Shown here one piece after another: positions 1 to 5,724 of a stretch of DNA of 15,608 bases. Each line of letters opens with the position of its first letter. Positions within the stretch are counted from its first letter, which is position 1. The position numbers and the translations under genes were made by a program. The notes beneath the pieces were generated by a model. It ran no database searches and was not told where the DNA came from. It saw nothing but the letters and a program-made list of their open reading frames with translations. Source of the stretch: a bacterium UBP17_UBA6191 (GTDB lineage: Bacteria > Muiribacteriota > UBA6191); NCBI GenBank assembly GCA_002422125.1, contig DITF01000350.1, forward strand, positions 1,939 to 17,546. Direction: 5' to 3'.

Positions 1-766
1 CCGCCAGCCGTAAAAAATCCTGCACCTCAGGAGTGCCACCCAGTTTTGTCTGCAAGGCCTCCACAAACTTCTGGCCCGATACTCGGGATGCCAAAGCCTG
101 CGTGTCATCATGATCCTGAGCCCTAAACTGCATGATTGGACTCAATTCCCGAATCAGATTTTCGCGATTTTTGCCTAACTGAAAAGCCATATCAATCATA
201 TCCTGCTTCCAGGGAGCATTCTGGATTTCTGTAAAAGAAGTCGGCTTGGCAATTTTTCTGCCGATTTCTTCCTGAAAGTAGCGCACCATGGAATCGGTTA
301 CGGAACTGATGGCTAAGGACTCAGAAACCTTGGAAGAGGCTCCCGGTGCATTTACTACAGTTGAAAGGGAAGAACTACCAAACCGTGCGCGAATCACCAG
401 AGTTTTGGTCAGAGCCTCACTCTTTAACTGAGACTGTAATATGGCAAATCGGCCTTCTGCCGTAGTTGATATCTGTTCTTGAGGTAAGAGCATGGAATTG
501 GTGTACAAAATATCTTCGGCCAAAAAGACATCTACCGAGGCCCCACTAACCTTCTGAGCACTAAGACGCAAACCGTCTACGGTTCCAATGGAGAGAGACG
601 GCACACCCCCAAAAAGAACCTGCCCCTGAAAATAGACAACGGCCTGAGCCGGGGCAGATCCATTGTTCCCAATGCCAGGAGTCGACTCCTGAAATCCACC
701 ACCACCGCCACAGCCAGTAAAAAAGGCTAGAGCCAAGCCAATCAGGGCAAGCAATGACCTATGCAA
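1..766 (-). CDS. Putative lipoprotein, 3' end beyond the window
   Basis: The reading frame is open from the left edge to a TTG start at 766-764, giving 255 visible codons. The N-terminus is a lipoprotein signal peptide: a short basic start (HR), a hydrophobic stretch and the lipobox FTGC with the lipidated cysteine at residue 19, followed by glycines. Glycine at +2 would not retain it at the inner membrane if the cell is a diderm. Residues about 45-130 look like a small beta-sandwich of the carboxypeptidase-regulatory or Ig type, with a GQV strand, GASVDVF and STTAEGRFAI. The rest is mainly helical and polar. TTG is chosen because GGAGG lies 4 bases upstream and no ATG or GTG lies in frame between it and the preceding in-frame stop. 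The gene is divergent from the lysine operon. The specific function is not recognised. The lipoprotein call is firm; the beta domain is inference. Confidence 0.8.
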   Translation of the reverse strand, partial: MHRSLLALIGLALAFFTGCGGGGGFQESTPGIGNNGSAPAQAVVYFQGQVLFGGVPSLSIGTVDGLRLSAQKVSGASVDVFLAEDILYTNSMLLPQEQISTTAEGRFAILQSQLKSEALTKTLVIRARFGSSSLSTVVNAPGASSKVSESLAISSVTDSMVRYFQEEIGRKIAKPTSFTEIQNAPWKQDMIDMAFQLGKNRENLIRELSPIMQFRAQDHDDTQALASRVSGQKFVEALQTKLGGTPEVQDFLRLA

Positions 767-770
767 AATT

Positions 771-775
771 CCTCC
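771..775 (-). promoter_or_regulatory. Shine-Dalgarno GGAGG that fixes a TTG start
   Basis: GGAGG on the minus strand lies 4 bases before TTG at 766-764. It is the only good ribosome-binding site here, and it selects a start that places the lipobox at the expected distance from the N-terminus. Confidence 0.6.
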
Positions 776-801
776 AGGTTTTACACCATACTTCGGAGGG
801 A

Positions 802-810
802 ATCATAACA
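802..810 (-). promoter_or_regulatory. Extended -10 promoter element for the lipoprotein gene
   Basis: The minus strand reads TGTTATGAT, a TGn extension plus a five-of-six match to TATAAT. Transcription would begin near 795 and give a leader of about 29 bases containing the GGAGG. I see no convincing -35 box, as is usual for extended -10 promoters. Inferred from sequence only. Confidence 0.4.
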
Positions 811-861
811 AACCGTAGCATTTTGATAGGGATTGCATCATTCACTCTCAGAGGTGTACCT

Positions 862-867
862 TATCCT
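862..867 (+). promoter_or_regulatory. Possible -10 box of the lysine-degradation operon
   Basis: TATCCT ends 5 bases before the ATG at 873. A start site at the usual distance would fall at or next to the ATG, so the mRNA would be leaderless. TTGCAT at 833-838 is too far away for a standard -35. The only purine-rich block, GAGG at 851-854, is 18 bases from the ATG and too distant to act as a Shine-Dalgarno. Weak on its own; it gains weight from the same geometry at 4867, 8873 and 11604. Confidence 0.3.
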
Positions 868-872
868 TTTGT

Positions 873-1154
873 ATGAATACCCGTCCCAATTGTTACCAAT
901 GCAAGTATTTCCGTATCACATGGCAGTCCCAGTTTCCCTATGCCTGTGGCTATTTTGGATTTAAAGGCAAAATGATTCCCTCAGCCACCGTCAAACAAAC
1001 CAACGGGGTTGAGTGCCAGGCCTTTCAGCAAAAGACCGCTGGCTCCTCGGAAGTAGTAAATACTCCACCACTTACCCCTCCTAAAGGCCCACCCAAACCA
1101 GGAACCATTCTTAAACTGCCCGGCAAAAACCTGATCAAACCCCCCAAACGGTAG
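873..1154 (+). CDS. Small four-cysteine protein with Pro/Lys-rich tail, function unknown
   Basis: A 93-residue protein. Residues 1-52 form a compact cysteine module: Cys7 and Cys10 (CYQC), then KYFRITW, PYAC with Cys25, FGFK at 28-31, an IPS, and GVEC with Cys48. The spacing C-x2-C-x14-C-x22-C suggests a zinc or other metal site. From memory, short proteins with this CxxC..ITW..PxxC..GFK..PS..GxxC pattern occur widely in bacteria without known function; a database search is needed to confirm that. Residues 65-93 are a low-complexity tail rich in Pro, Lys and Gly, probably disordered and basic. It is the first gene of the lysine operon, with 57 bases before the kamD ATG at 1212. No ribosome-binding site is visible, so it may be translated from a leaderless transcript. 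I do not assign a function. It could be a regulator, an RNA- or DNA-binding adaptor, or a metallochaperone. Confidence 0.75.
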   Translation: MNTRPNCYQCKYFRITWQSQFPYACGYFGFKGKMIPSATVKQTNGVECQAFQQKTAGSSEVVNTPPLTPPKGPPKPGTILKLPGKNLIKPPKR

Positions 1155-1195
1155 ATGATCTTTTGCCCTAAACCAGCTATATTTGGCAACACTGG

Positions 1196-1202
1196 AAAGG
1201 AA
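1196..1202 (+). promoter_or_regulatory. Shine-Dalgarno that fixes the kamD start
   Basis: AAAGGAA lies 9 bases before the ATG at 1212. An in-frame ATG at 1155 directly abuts the stop of the preceding gene but has no such site, and it would add 19 residues that do not resemble the family N-terminus. Confidence 0.65.
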
Positions 1203-1211
1203 CCTTCAAAG

Positions 1212-2771
1212 ATGTTACATCTGCCACTAGAACCACAACAGATACAAAGGGTTAAAACACTGGCCCGCGAGATCGCCGCTCAGGTACAGGATTTTATTGA
1301 CCTTCACTCCTCAGACAGCTCAGAACGCACGGTTTTACGACTTTATGGGGTGGATGGGGTTACCGAAGACGGAGTACCCCTACCCAATCGGCTAGTGGAA
1401 CTTTTAAGAGAATCCCGCCTGATTGAATCAGGTGTGAGCCGTGCTTTTGCCGCCGCGATGATTAAAACTGGTTTAGGAGCAAGCGAGACGGCCCAGGCTT
1501 TACATGAAGGCACAATTCGATTCTCCGAACTAAAATCAATTCCCGCTGATCTTGTGATTAACAAGGAAAAGGAGCTCTGTCAGAGGGCCATATCACTACT
1601 GGATCGCTCAAGAAAAGTCAAACGGGAAAAGGCGCAAAAATTTGGCAATCCCTCCTACCCATGGAGATACTTGATTGTAGCTTCAGGCAATATTTTTGAG
1701 GATAGAACCCAGGCCCGTTCGGCGGCATTTAGTGGGGCCGATGTCATTGCCGTAATTCGCTCCACCGCTCAATCGCTTTTGGATTATATCCCCTTTGGGG
1801 CCACTACCGAAGGTTTTGGGGGCACCTATGCCACTCAAGAAAATTTTCGGATTATGCGAAGCGCTTTGGATGAGGTAAGCCAGGATTTAAAACGGTATGT
1901 CAGGCTGACGAATTATTCCTCTGGCCTTTGTATGGCCGAAATTGCTGCCTGTGCCGCAATTGAAGATTTGGACATGCTCTTAAACGACTCCATGTATGGA
2001 ATCCTCTTTCGCGATATCAACATGAAAAGAACCTTTGTGGATCAGTATTTTTCCCGTATGATCTGTGGCCGGGCTAAAATTGTGATTAACACCGGGGAAG
2101 ATAACTATCTGACCACCTCCGATGCCATTGACAAAGCCTATACCGTTACAGCCTCCCAACTCATCAATGAGGCCATGGGTCACAACGCATTATTAAGTGA
2201 TGATCTTCTGGGCTTAGGTCATGCCTTTGAAATCAATCCCAAAATCAAAAATCAACTGCTTTACGAAGTATCTCATGCCCAACTAGCCCGGCAGCTATTC
2301 CCCTCTGCCCCACTAAAGTACATGCCTGCCACCAAACATAAAAGTACGGACATCTTTTTCTCCCATGTCATGGACACCTTGTTTAATCTGGTGACAATTG
2401 CCACCAAACAGGGAATTCATTTGGCTGGAATGGCAACCGAGGCCATCCATACTCCCTTAATGCAGGACCGCTACAAGTCCCTGGCCAATACCAATTATGT
2501 TTTTAATGCTGCGGCTGACTTTGGGAGTGAGTTTCAAATTCGCCCCGACGGCTTTATTGCCAAACGGGCCCAACAGGTACTGGATGAAGCTGAAGCCTGC
2601 TTAATCAAGGTGCATGAAGTCGGACTCATGCAAGCCATTTCCGAAGGCCAGTTTGCCGATACCTACCGCTCCAAAGATGGTGGCAAGGGTTTAAGCGGAG
2701 TCTTTGCCAAGGCTATTGATTACTCCAATCCGATTCTTGCACAAATTAAGGCTGAAGGAATGATGGAATGA
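1212..2771 (+). CDS. kamD: Lysine 5,6-aminomutase, alpha subunit
   Basis: A 519-residue protein matching the usual length of KamD. Together with KamE it forms the adenosylcobalamin- and PLP-dependent mutase that moves the terminal amino group of D-lysine or L-beta-lysine to the neighbouring carbon. In lysine fermentation it makes 3,5-diaminohexanoate from beta-lysine in the cytosol. The family signature is near the N-terminus: SERTVLRLYGVDGV followed by EDGVPLPN at residues about 37-59. Conserved TIM-barrel segments include the GATTEGFGGTYATQENFR block and the SSGLCMAEIAACAA block. By family knowledge the alpha subunit supplies the barrel and much of the PLP and substrate pocket. The start at 1212 is set by AAAGGAA. 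The stop overlaps the kamE ATG by 4 bases (ATGA), so the two subunits are probably translationally coupled. The identification is made by recognising conserved blocks from memory, not by a search. Confidence 0.95.
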   Translation: MLHLPLEPQQIQRVKTLAREIAAQVQDFIDLHSSDSSERTVLRLYGVDGVTEDGVPLPNRLVELLRESRLIESGVSRAFAAAMIKTGLGASETAQALHEGTIRFSELKSIPADLVINKEKELCQRAISLLDRSRKVKREKAQKFGNPSYPWRYLIVASGNIFEDRTQARSAAFSGADVIAVIRSTAQSLLDYIPFGATTEGFGGTYATQENFRIMRSALDEVSQDLKRYVRLTNYSSGLCMAEIAACAAIEDLDMLLNDSMYGILFRDINMKRTFVDQYFSRMICGRAKIVINTGEDNYLTTSDAIDKAYTVTASQLINEAMGHNALLSDDLLGLGHAFEINPKIKNQLLYEVSHAQLARQLFPSAPLKYMPATKHKSTDIFFSHVMDTLFNLVTIATKQGIHLAGMATEAIHTPLMQDRYKSLANTNYVFNAAADFGSEFQIRPDGFIAKRAQQVLDEAEACLIKVHEVGLMQAISEGQFADTYRSKDGGKGLSGVFAKAIDYSNPILAQIKAEGMME

Positions 2772-3514
2772 GTGACAACCTGATAAAACCCTATGGTGAC
2801 ACCTTAAACGATGGAGTAGTGCAGTTATCCTTTACCCTGCCTATTGAGGCTTCAGCCCGTGCCAGAAAAGCTGCCGAGGCCTATGTTGCCAAACTCAATT
2901 TTGAGGAAATCTCAGTAGCTCACTACAAAAAAATTGCCGATGGGTTTACCTATTTTGTGGTCTATGCCAGAGCGATTCCTGTATTGGATTACAACCACAT
3001 CCAAGCCCAGGAAGTAGAATCCAAGGGCATGGATTATTATGAAATCAACAAGCAGATTGCCGAAAAATTTGGTCGTAAGTTAAATGTTGTGGGGGCCACC
3101 ATAGGTACCGATGCCCACACTGTCGGTATTGATGCCATCATGAACATGAAGGGCTGGGATGGAAACTACGGGTTGGAGCGCTATTCGGAAATGAATGCCT
3201 ACAACATGGGGGCCCAGATTCCCTCTGAAACACTTTTAGCCAAAGCGATTGAGGTAAAGGCCGATGCCATCTTAGTGTCTCAGACCGTGACTCAAAAGGA
3301 TTCGCATATCCGTAATTTCACCGAATTTATGGAGCTGGTGGAAGCCGAAAACCTACGAAAAAACTTTATTTTGCTGATTGGTGGCCCCAGAATTACCAAT
3401 GAAATGGCCATTGAGATGGGATATGATGCCGGATTTGGCCCCGGGACAAAACCATCCAATGTAGCCGAATATATTCTGACCCGTCTTATGGAAAAGCAAG
3501 GCCTTAGCAGGTAG
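2768..3514 (+). CDS. kamE: Lysine 5,6-aminomutase, beta subunit
   Basis: A 248-residue cobalamin-binding partner of KamD. Residues 115-120 are DAHTVG, the DxHxxG base-off B12 motif whose His117 should be the lower axial cobalt ligand. Eleven residues on, in the IDAIMNMKG block, Lys128 corresponds to the lysine that forms the internal aldimine with PLP in the Clostridium enzyme (Lys144 there, also 11 after its His133). The DAIMNMKG, AYNMGAQ, VSQTVTQKD and GGPRI blocks are strongly conserved in the family and belong to the Rossmann-like B12 domain. Residues 1-95 carry the dimerisation region. The start ATG overlaps the kamD stop, and AAGGA just upstream serves as ribosome-binding site. All residues needed for cofactor binding are present, so the enzyme should be active. 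Confidence 0.95.
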   Translation: MSDNLIKPYGDTLNDGVVQLSFTLPIEASARARKAAEAYVAKLNFEEISVAHYKKIADGFTYFVVYARAIPVLDYNHIQAQEVESKGMDYYEINKQIAEKFGRKLNVVGATIGTDAHTVGIDAIMNMKGWDGNYGLERYSEMNAYNMGAQIPSETLLAKAIEVKADAILVSQTVTQKDSHIRNFTEFMELVEAENLRKNFILLIGGPRITNEMAIEMGYDAGFGPGTKPSNVAEYILTRLMEKQGLSR

Positions 3515-3541
3515 AATCAATCTGAGTCAATCCTTTCAGCC

Positions 3542-3547
3542 AAGGAG
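3542..3547 (+). promoter_or_regulatory. Shine-Dalgarno AAGGAG for kal
   Basis: AAGGAG is separated by 8 bases from the ATG at 3556. This favours that ATG over the in-frame TTG at 3550, which would be only 2 bases from the site. Confidence 0.6.
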
Positions 3548-3555
3548 AGTTGTTC

Positions 3556-3945
3556 ATGGAAGCAAAATTGCGCTTAAGAATGAGTGCCCATGATGTGCAT
3601 TATGCCGGAAATCTGGTAGATGGTGCGCGGATTTTAGGTCTATTTGGTGATGTGGCTACTGAGCTTTTAATCCGCTATGATGGAGACGAAGGACTGTTTC
3701 GAGCCTATTCCTCGGTGGAGTTTTTGGCCCCTGTTTATGGTGGCGATTACCTCGAAGTCGTGGGCCGAATTGTCAAAGTGGGCAACACTTCCCGCAGCAT
3801 GGAATTTGAATGCTGGAAAGTCATCAGCCCCTGTCCCGATATGGGCGAAACAGCCGCTGAGGTTTTAGATGAGGAAATCCTTGTCTGCAAAGCCTCGGGT
3901 ACCTGTGTTGTAACCAAAGACAAACAAAGAATTGCCAGAGATTAA
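3556..3945 (+). CDS. kal: 3-aminobutyryl-CoA ammonia-lyase
   Basis: A 129-residue hot-dog-fold protein, the usual length for Kal. It removes ammonia from L-3-aminobutyryl-CoA to give crotonyl-CoA (EC 4.3.1.14), the last dedicated step of lysine fermentation before butyryl-CoA formation. I recognise the N-terminal MEAKLRLRMS, the conserved HYAGNLVDGARIL segment, LFGDVATELLIRYDGDEGL, and the central FLAPVYGGDYLEVVGRIVKVGNTSR segment. The last is typical of thioesterase-like hot-dog proteins that bind CoA esters. The gene follows kamE after a 41-base gap and precedes kce by 3 bases, so it lies inside one operon. Family and pathway role are known from Fusobacterium and Clostridium; assignment here is by sequence recall and context. 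Confidence 0.93.
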   Translation: MEAKLRLRMSAHDVHYAGNLVDGARILGLFGDVATELLIRYDGDEGLFRAYSSVEFLAPVYGGDYLEVVGRIVKVGNTSRSMEFECWKVISPCPDMGETAAEVLDEEILVCKASGTCVVTKDKQRIARD

Positions 3946-3948
3946 TAT

Positions 3949-4773
3949 ATGAACCAGCCCCTGATTATCTCCTGCCCCATTGTAGGTGCAGAGCTGACCC
4001 GCGAAACCTACCCGAACCTGCCCTTAACACCTGAAGAATTGGCCGATGAAGCCGAAGCCGCCGTCAAGGCTGGTGCCAGTATTATCCATTTGCATGTACG
4101 GGATGAACAAGGCAAACCGACCCAAAGAGTAGACATCTTTGAAAAAACATCTCGGCTGATTCATGAGCGAGTCGATTGTATTTTGCAGTACTCCACGGGT
4201 GGGGCCGTCGGCACTCCTCTCTCAGAACGGCTAGCTCCCCTTCAGTTAAAGCCAGAAATGGGAACTCTGAGCATGGGGACCCTAAACTTTGGCTCTGATG
4301 TGTTTGAAAACACTGAAGAAATTATCCGAGGCATTTCCCTTGGCCTGCAACAGTATGGCTGTGTTGCCGAACTGGAAATTTTTGATGCCGGCATGATGGA
4401 TACCCTACATCGCTATACCAAAAAAGGCTGGCTACCCAAACACTTTCATGTAGACTTCGTTTTGGGCGTTCCCGGCGGATTAGCCGGAGATCTGGAAAAC
4501 CTTTTGTTTCTCATCCACAAACTGCCCCAGGGCCAATCCTGGAGTGTGGCCGGTGTTGGGCGTTTCCAATTACCCTTAGCCATCCACGCTATTGCCCTCG
4601 GCGGTCATGTTCGCGTTGGCCTTGAAGATAATGTCTATTACAAAAAAGGCGAACTAGCCACTGGTAATGCCCAGCTAGTGTCCCGCATTGCCAACATATC
4701 AAAAGCTGCTGACAGACCAGTTGCAAGCGTGCAAGAAGCTAGGCAGATCTTGAAAATTAATCCTAAAAGCTGA
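3949..4773 (+). CDS. kce: 3-keto-5-aminohexanoate cleavage enzyme (BKACE family)
   Basis: A 274-residue TIM-barrel protein of the BKACE (DUF849) family. Kce condenses 3-keto-5-aminohexanoate with acetyl-CoA and cleaves it to acetoacetate and 3-aminobutyryl-CoA. The metal ligands are visible: His47 and His49 in HLHVRD, and Glu226 in GLEDNVY. Residues matching the catalytic set of the characterised Cloacamonas enzyme are also present: Glu15 (GAEL), Ser82 (QYSTGG), Arg222 (HVRVG) and Asp227. KPEMGTLSMGTLNFG and the AGVGRFQ segment are further family hallmarks. BKACE enzymes vary in substrate, but placement directly after kamD, kamE and kal makes the lysine-pathway member by far the likeliest. 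No strong ribosome-binding site precedes the ATG, which is 3 bases after the kal stop, so re-initiation is likely. The stop codon lies inside the terminator-like hairpin. Confidence 0.93.
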   Translation: MNQPLIISCPIVGAELTRETYPNLPLTPEELADEAEAAVKAGASIIHLHVRDEQGKPTQRVDIFEKTSRLIHERVDCILQYSTGGAVGTPLSERLAPLQLKPEMGTLSMGTLNFGSDVFENTEEIIRGISLGLQQYGCVAELEIFDAGMMDTLHRYTKKGWLPKHFHVDFVLGVPGGLAGDLENLLFLIHKLPQGQSWSVAGVGRFQLPLAIHAIALGGHVRVGLEDNVYYKKGELATGNAQLVSRIANISKAADRPVASVQEARQILKINPKS

Positions 4774-4796
4774 AGTCCTAGGAGGACTGTTTTAGG
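4762..4796 (+). terminator. Hairpin terminator at the end of the lysine operon
   Basis: CCTAAAA at 4762-4768 pairs with TTTTAGG at 4790-4796. Inside it, AGTCCT at 4774-4779 pairs with AGGACT at 4783-4788 around a 3-base loop. The two stems are separated by a 5-base bulge on the left, which includes the kce stop TGA (4771-4773), and a single G on the right. The A tract before and T tract after the inner stem give the look of an intrinsic, possibly bidirectional, terminator. The T run is only 4 long, so strength is uncertain. Confidence 0.5.
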
Positions 4797-4849
4797 GGTT
4801 AACAGCTAGGATGATTCGCGATGTTTACTTTATTGGTAACTGTGGATCG

Positions 4850-4858
4850 TGATATCCT
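4850..4858 (+). promoter_or_regulatory. Extended -10 promoter element of the HEPN gene pair
   Basis: TGATATCCT is a TGn extension plus a TATAAT-like hexamer, ending 8 bases before the ATG at 4867. No Shine-Dalgarno sequence lies in the 8-base gap, so the transcript would be nearly or fully leaderless. There is no good -35 box. Confidence 0.4.
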
Positions 4859-4866
4859 AAGCATAT

Positions 4867-5286
4867 ATGTCTTTGGCAAAAGCGGATTTGGAAAAACTGG
4901 CTGAATGTAGACTGGAAGACGCTCGAGTGTTACTGAATAGTCGCAGGTATTCTGCTGCATATTACCTAGCTGGCTACTCAATTGAACTGGCATTGAAGGC
5001 TTGCATAGCAAAGCAATTTCGTCAAGATGTGATTCCTGATAAAAATTTTGTGAGCAGTATCTACTCTCACAAGTTGGAAGACCTCATTAGGCTTGCTGGT
5101 TTGAAAAAAGATTATACTGACGATATTTCTGAAAATCCGCGTCTCAAAGCCAATTGGGCATTGGTATTCAACTGGTCAGAAAGTAAAAGATACGAGTCTG
5201 TGGATCAGTTTGAGGCAATCAGTTTGGTTTATTCAATCAGTGACCATGAAAATGGGGTTTTGTCGTGGATAAAGAAGTATTGGTAG
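4867..5286 (+). CDS. HEPN-domain protein
   Basis: A 139-residue all-helical protein of the HEPN type. The hallmark is the second helix, with AAYYLAGYSIELALKACI at residues 30-47, plus the later W..SESKRYE segment at about 103-110. The family includes RNase toxins, toxin-neutralised partners of minimal nucleotidyltransferases, and non-catalytic members. The usual RNase signature R-x4-6-H is not evident: Arg52 and His68 are 16 apart, and Arg109 and His127 are 18 apart. Cleavage activity is therefore uncertain. The gene overlaps the next one by 22 bases, has its own promoter-like element, and is A+T-richer than the lysine operon before it, which suggests a mobile two-gene module. Likely a toxin-antitoxin-like or defence-related protein; the family call is firmer than the role. 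Confidence 0.75.
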   Translation: MSLAKADLEKLAECRLEDARVLLNSRRYSAAYYLAGYSIELALKACIAKQFRQDVIPDKNFVSSIYSHKLEDLIRLAGLKKDYTDDISENPRLKANWALVFNWSESKRYESVDQFEAISLVYSISDHENGVLSWIKKYW

Positions 5287-5657
5287 AGCAGAAAATAATT
5301 GAATCTATTAATTTGGTGACGGCATTGGATACCGAAGGGATTGGACCTAGTTTTGCGGTGTGGTTTTATTATTCTGATTCTGGTAGCTGGAAGTTTTTGA
5401 TGGCAGGAAACAGTATTGATAAGCTGCTTAATCAGGAACAAAATCAGGCGTATTTGAAGTTGGTGAACACCATGGCAAAGCTTGATCTGATGTATTTAGA
5501 ATCATACGATATCAAATTGATTCGTACTGATGATAAGCTGCTTGCACTACGCTCCATGATTAGTACGGGTAGTAAGGGGATATCACGCATCCATTGCAGC
5601 AAAAACTATCTCAATGGAATATTTATAGAAGATGCCGTAATTTTGAGGGCAGCGTAG
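5265..5657 (+). CDS. Unknown small protein paired with the HEPN gene
   Basis: A 130-residue protein of no family I can name. The GTG start at 5265 is chosen because GGGG lies 7 bases upstream and the 22-base overlap with the HEPN gene implies translational coupling. Residues about 10-24 look helical (ESINLVTALDTEG), then come a beta pair rich in aromatics (FAVWFYYSDSGSWKFLMAG, 30-48), a helix (QNQAYLKLVNTMAKLD), and a strand-rich C-terminal part ending YLNGIFIEDAVILRAA. It has none of the GSxARG...D motifs of the minimal nucleotidyltransferases that usually accompany HEPN proteins. The four lines 5281-5520 count 23, 23, 23 and 21 G+C per 60 bases (37.5%), against 119 of 240 (49.6%) in 4201-4440 of kce. 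This supports separate origin. It may be the antitoxin or accessory partner; that is inference from pairing only. Confidence 0.65.
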   Translation: MDKEVLVEQKIIESINLVTALDTEGIGPSFAVWFYYSDSGSWKFLMAGNSIDKLLNQEQNQAYLKLVNTMAKLDLMYLESYDIKLIRTDDKLLALRSMISTGSKGISRIHCSKNYLNGIFIEDAVILRAA

Positions 5658-5724
5658 GTTTCTGCCTAGATTGCGTCTGCATTAATACCAACTCACAAGC
5701 AACAATCCGTGACAGATTCTGAGT

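Noticed and set aside
767..872. Cobalamin or lysine riboswitch upstream of the B12-dependent operon
   Set aside because: The gap is only 106 bases, also holds a divergent promoter, and shows no B12 box or lysine-riboswitch helices. The first gene seems to lack a leader.
4845..4857. Operator-like inverted repeat GGAT...ATCC over the HEPN -10 box
   Set aside because: The arms are only 4 bases around a 6-base centre and do not extend. This is expected by chance.
4867..5657. Classic HEPN-MNT toxin-antitoxin pair
   Set aside because: The second protein has no nucleotidyltransferase motif and the HEPN protein lacks a clear R-x4-6-H motif, so the classic label does not fit.
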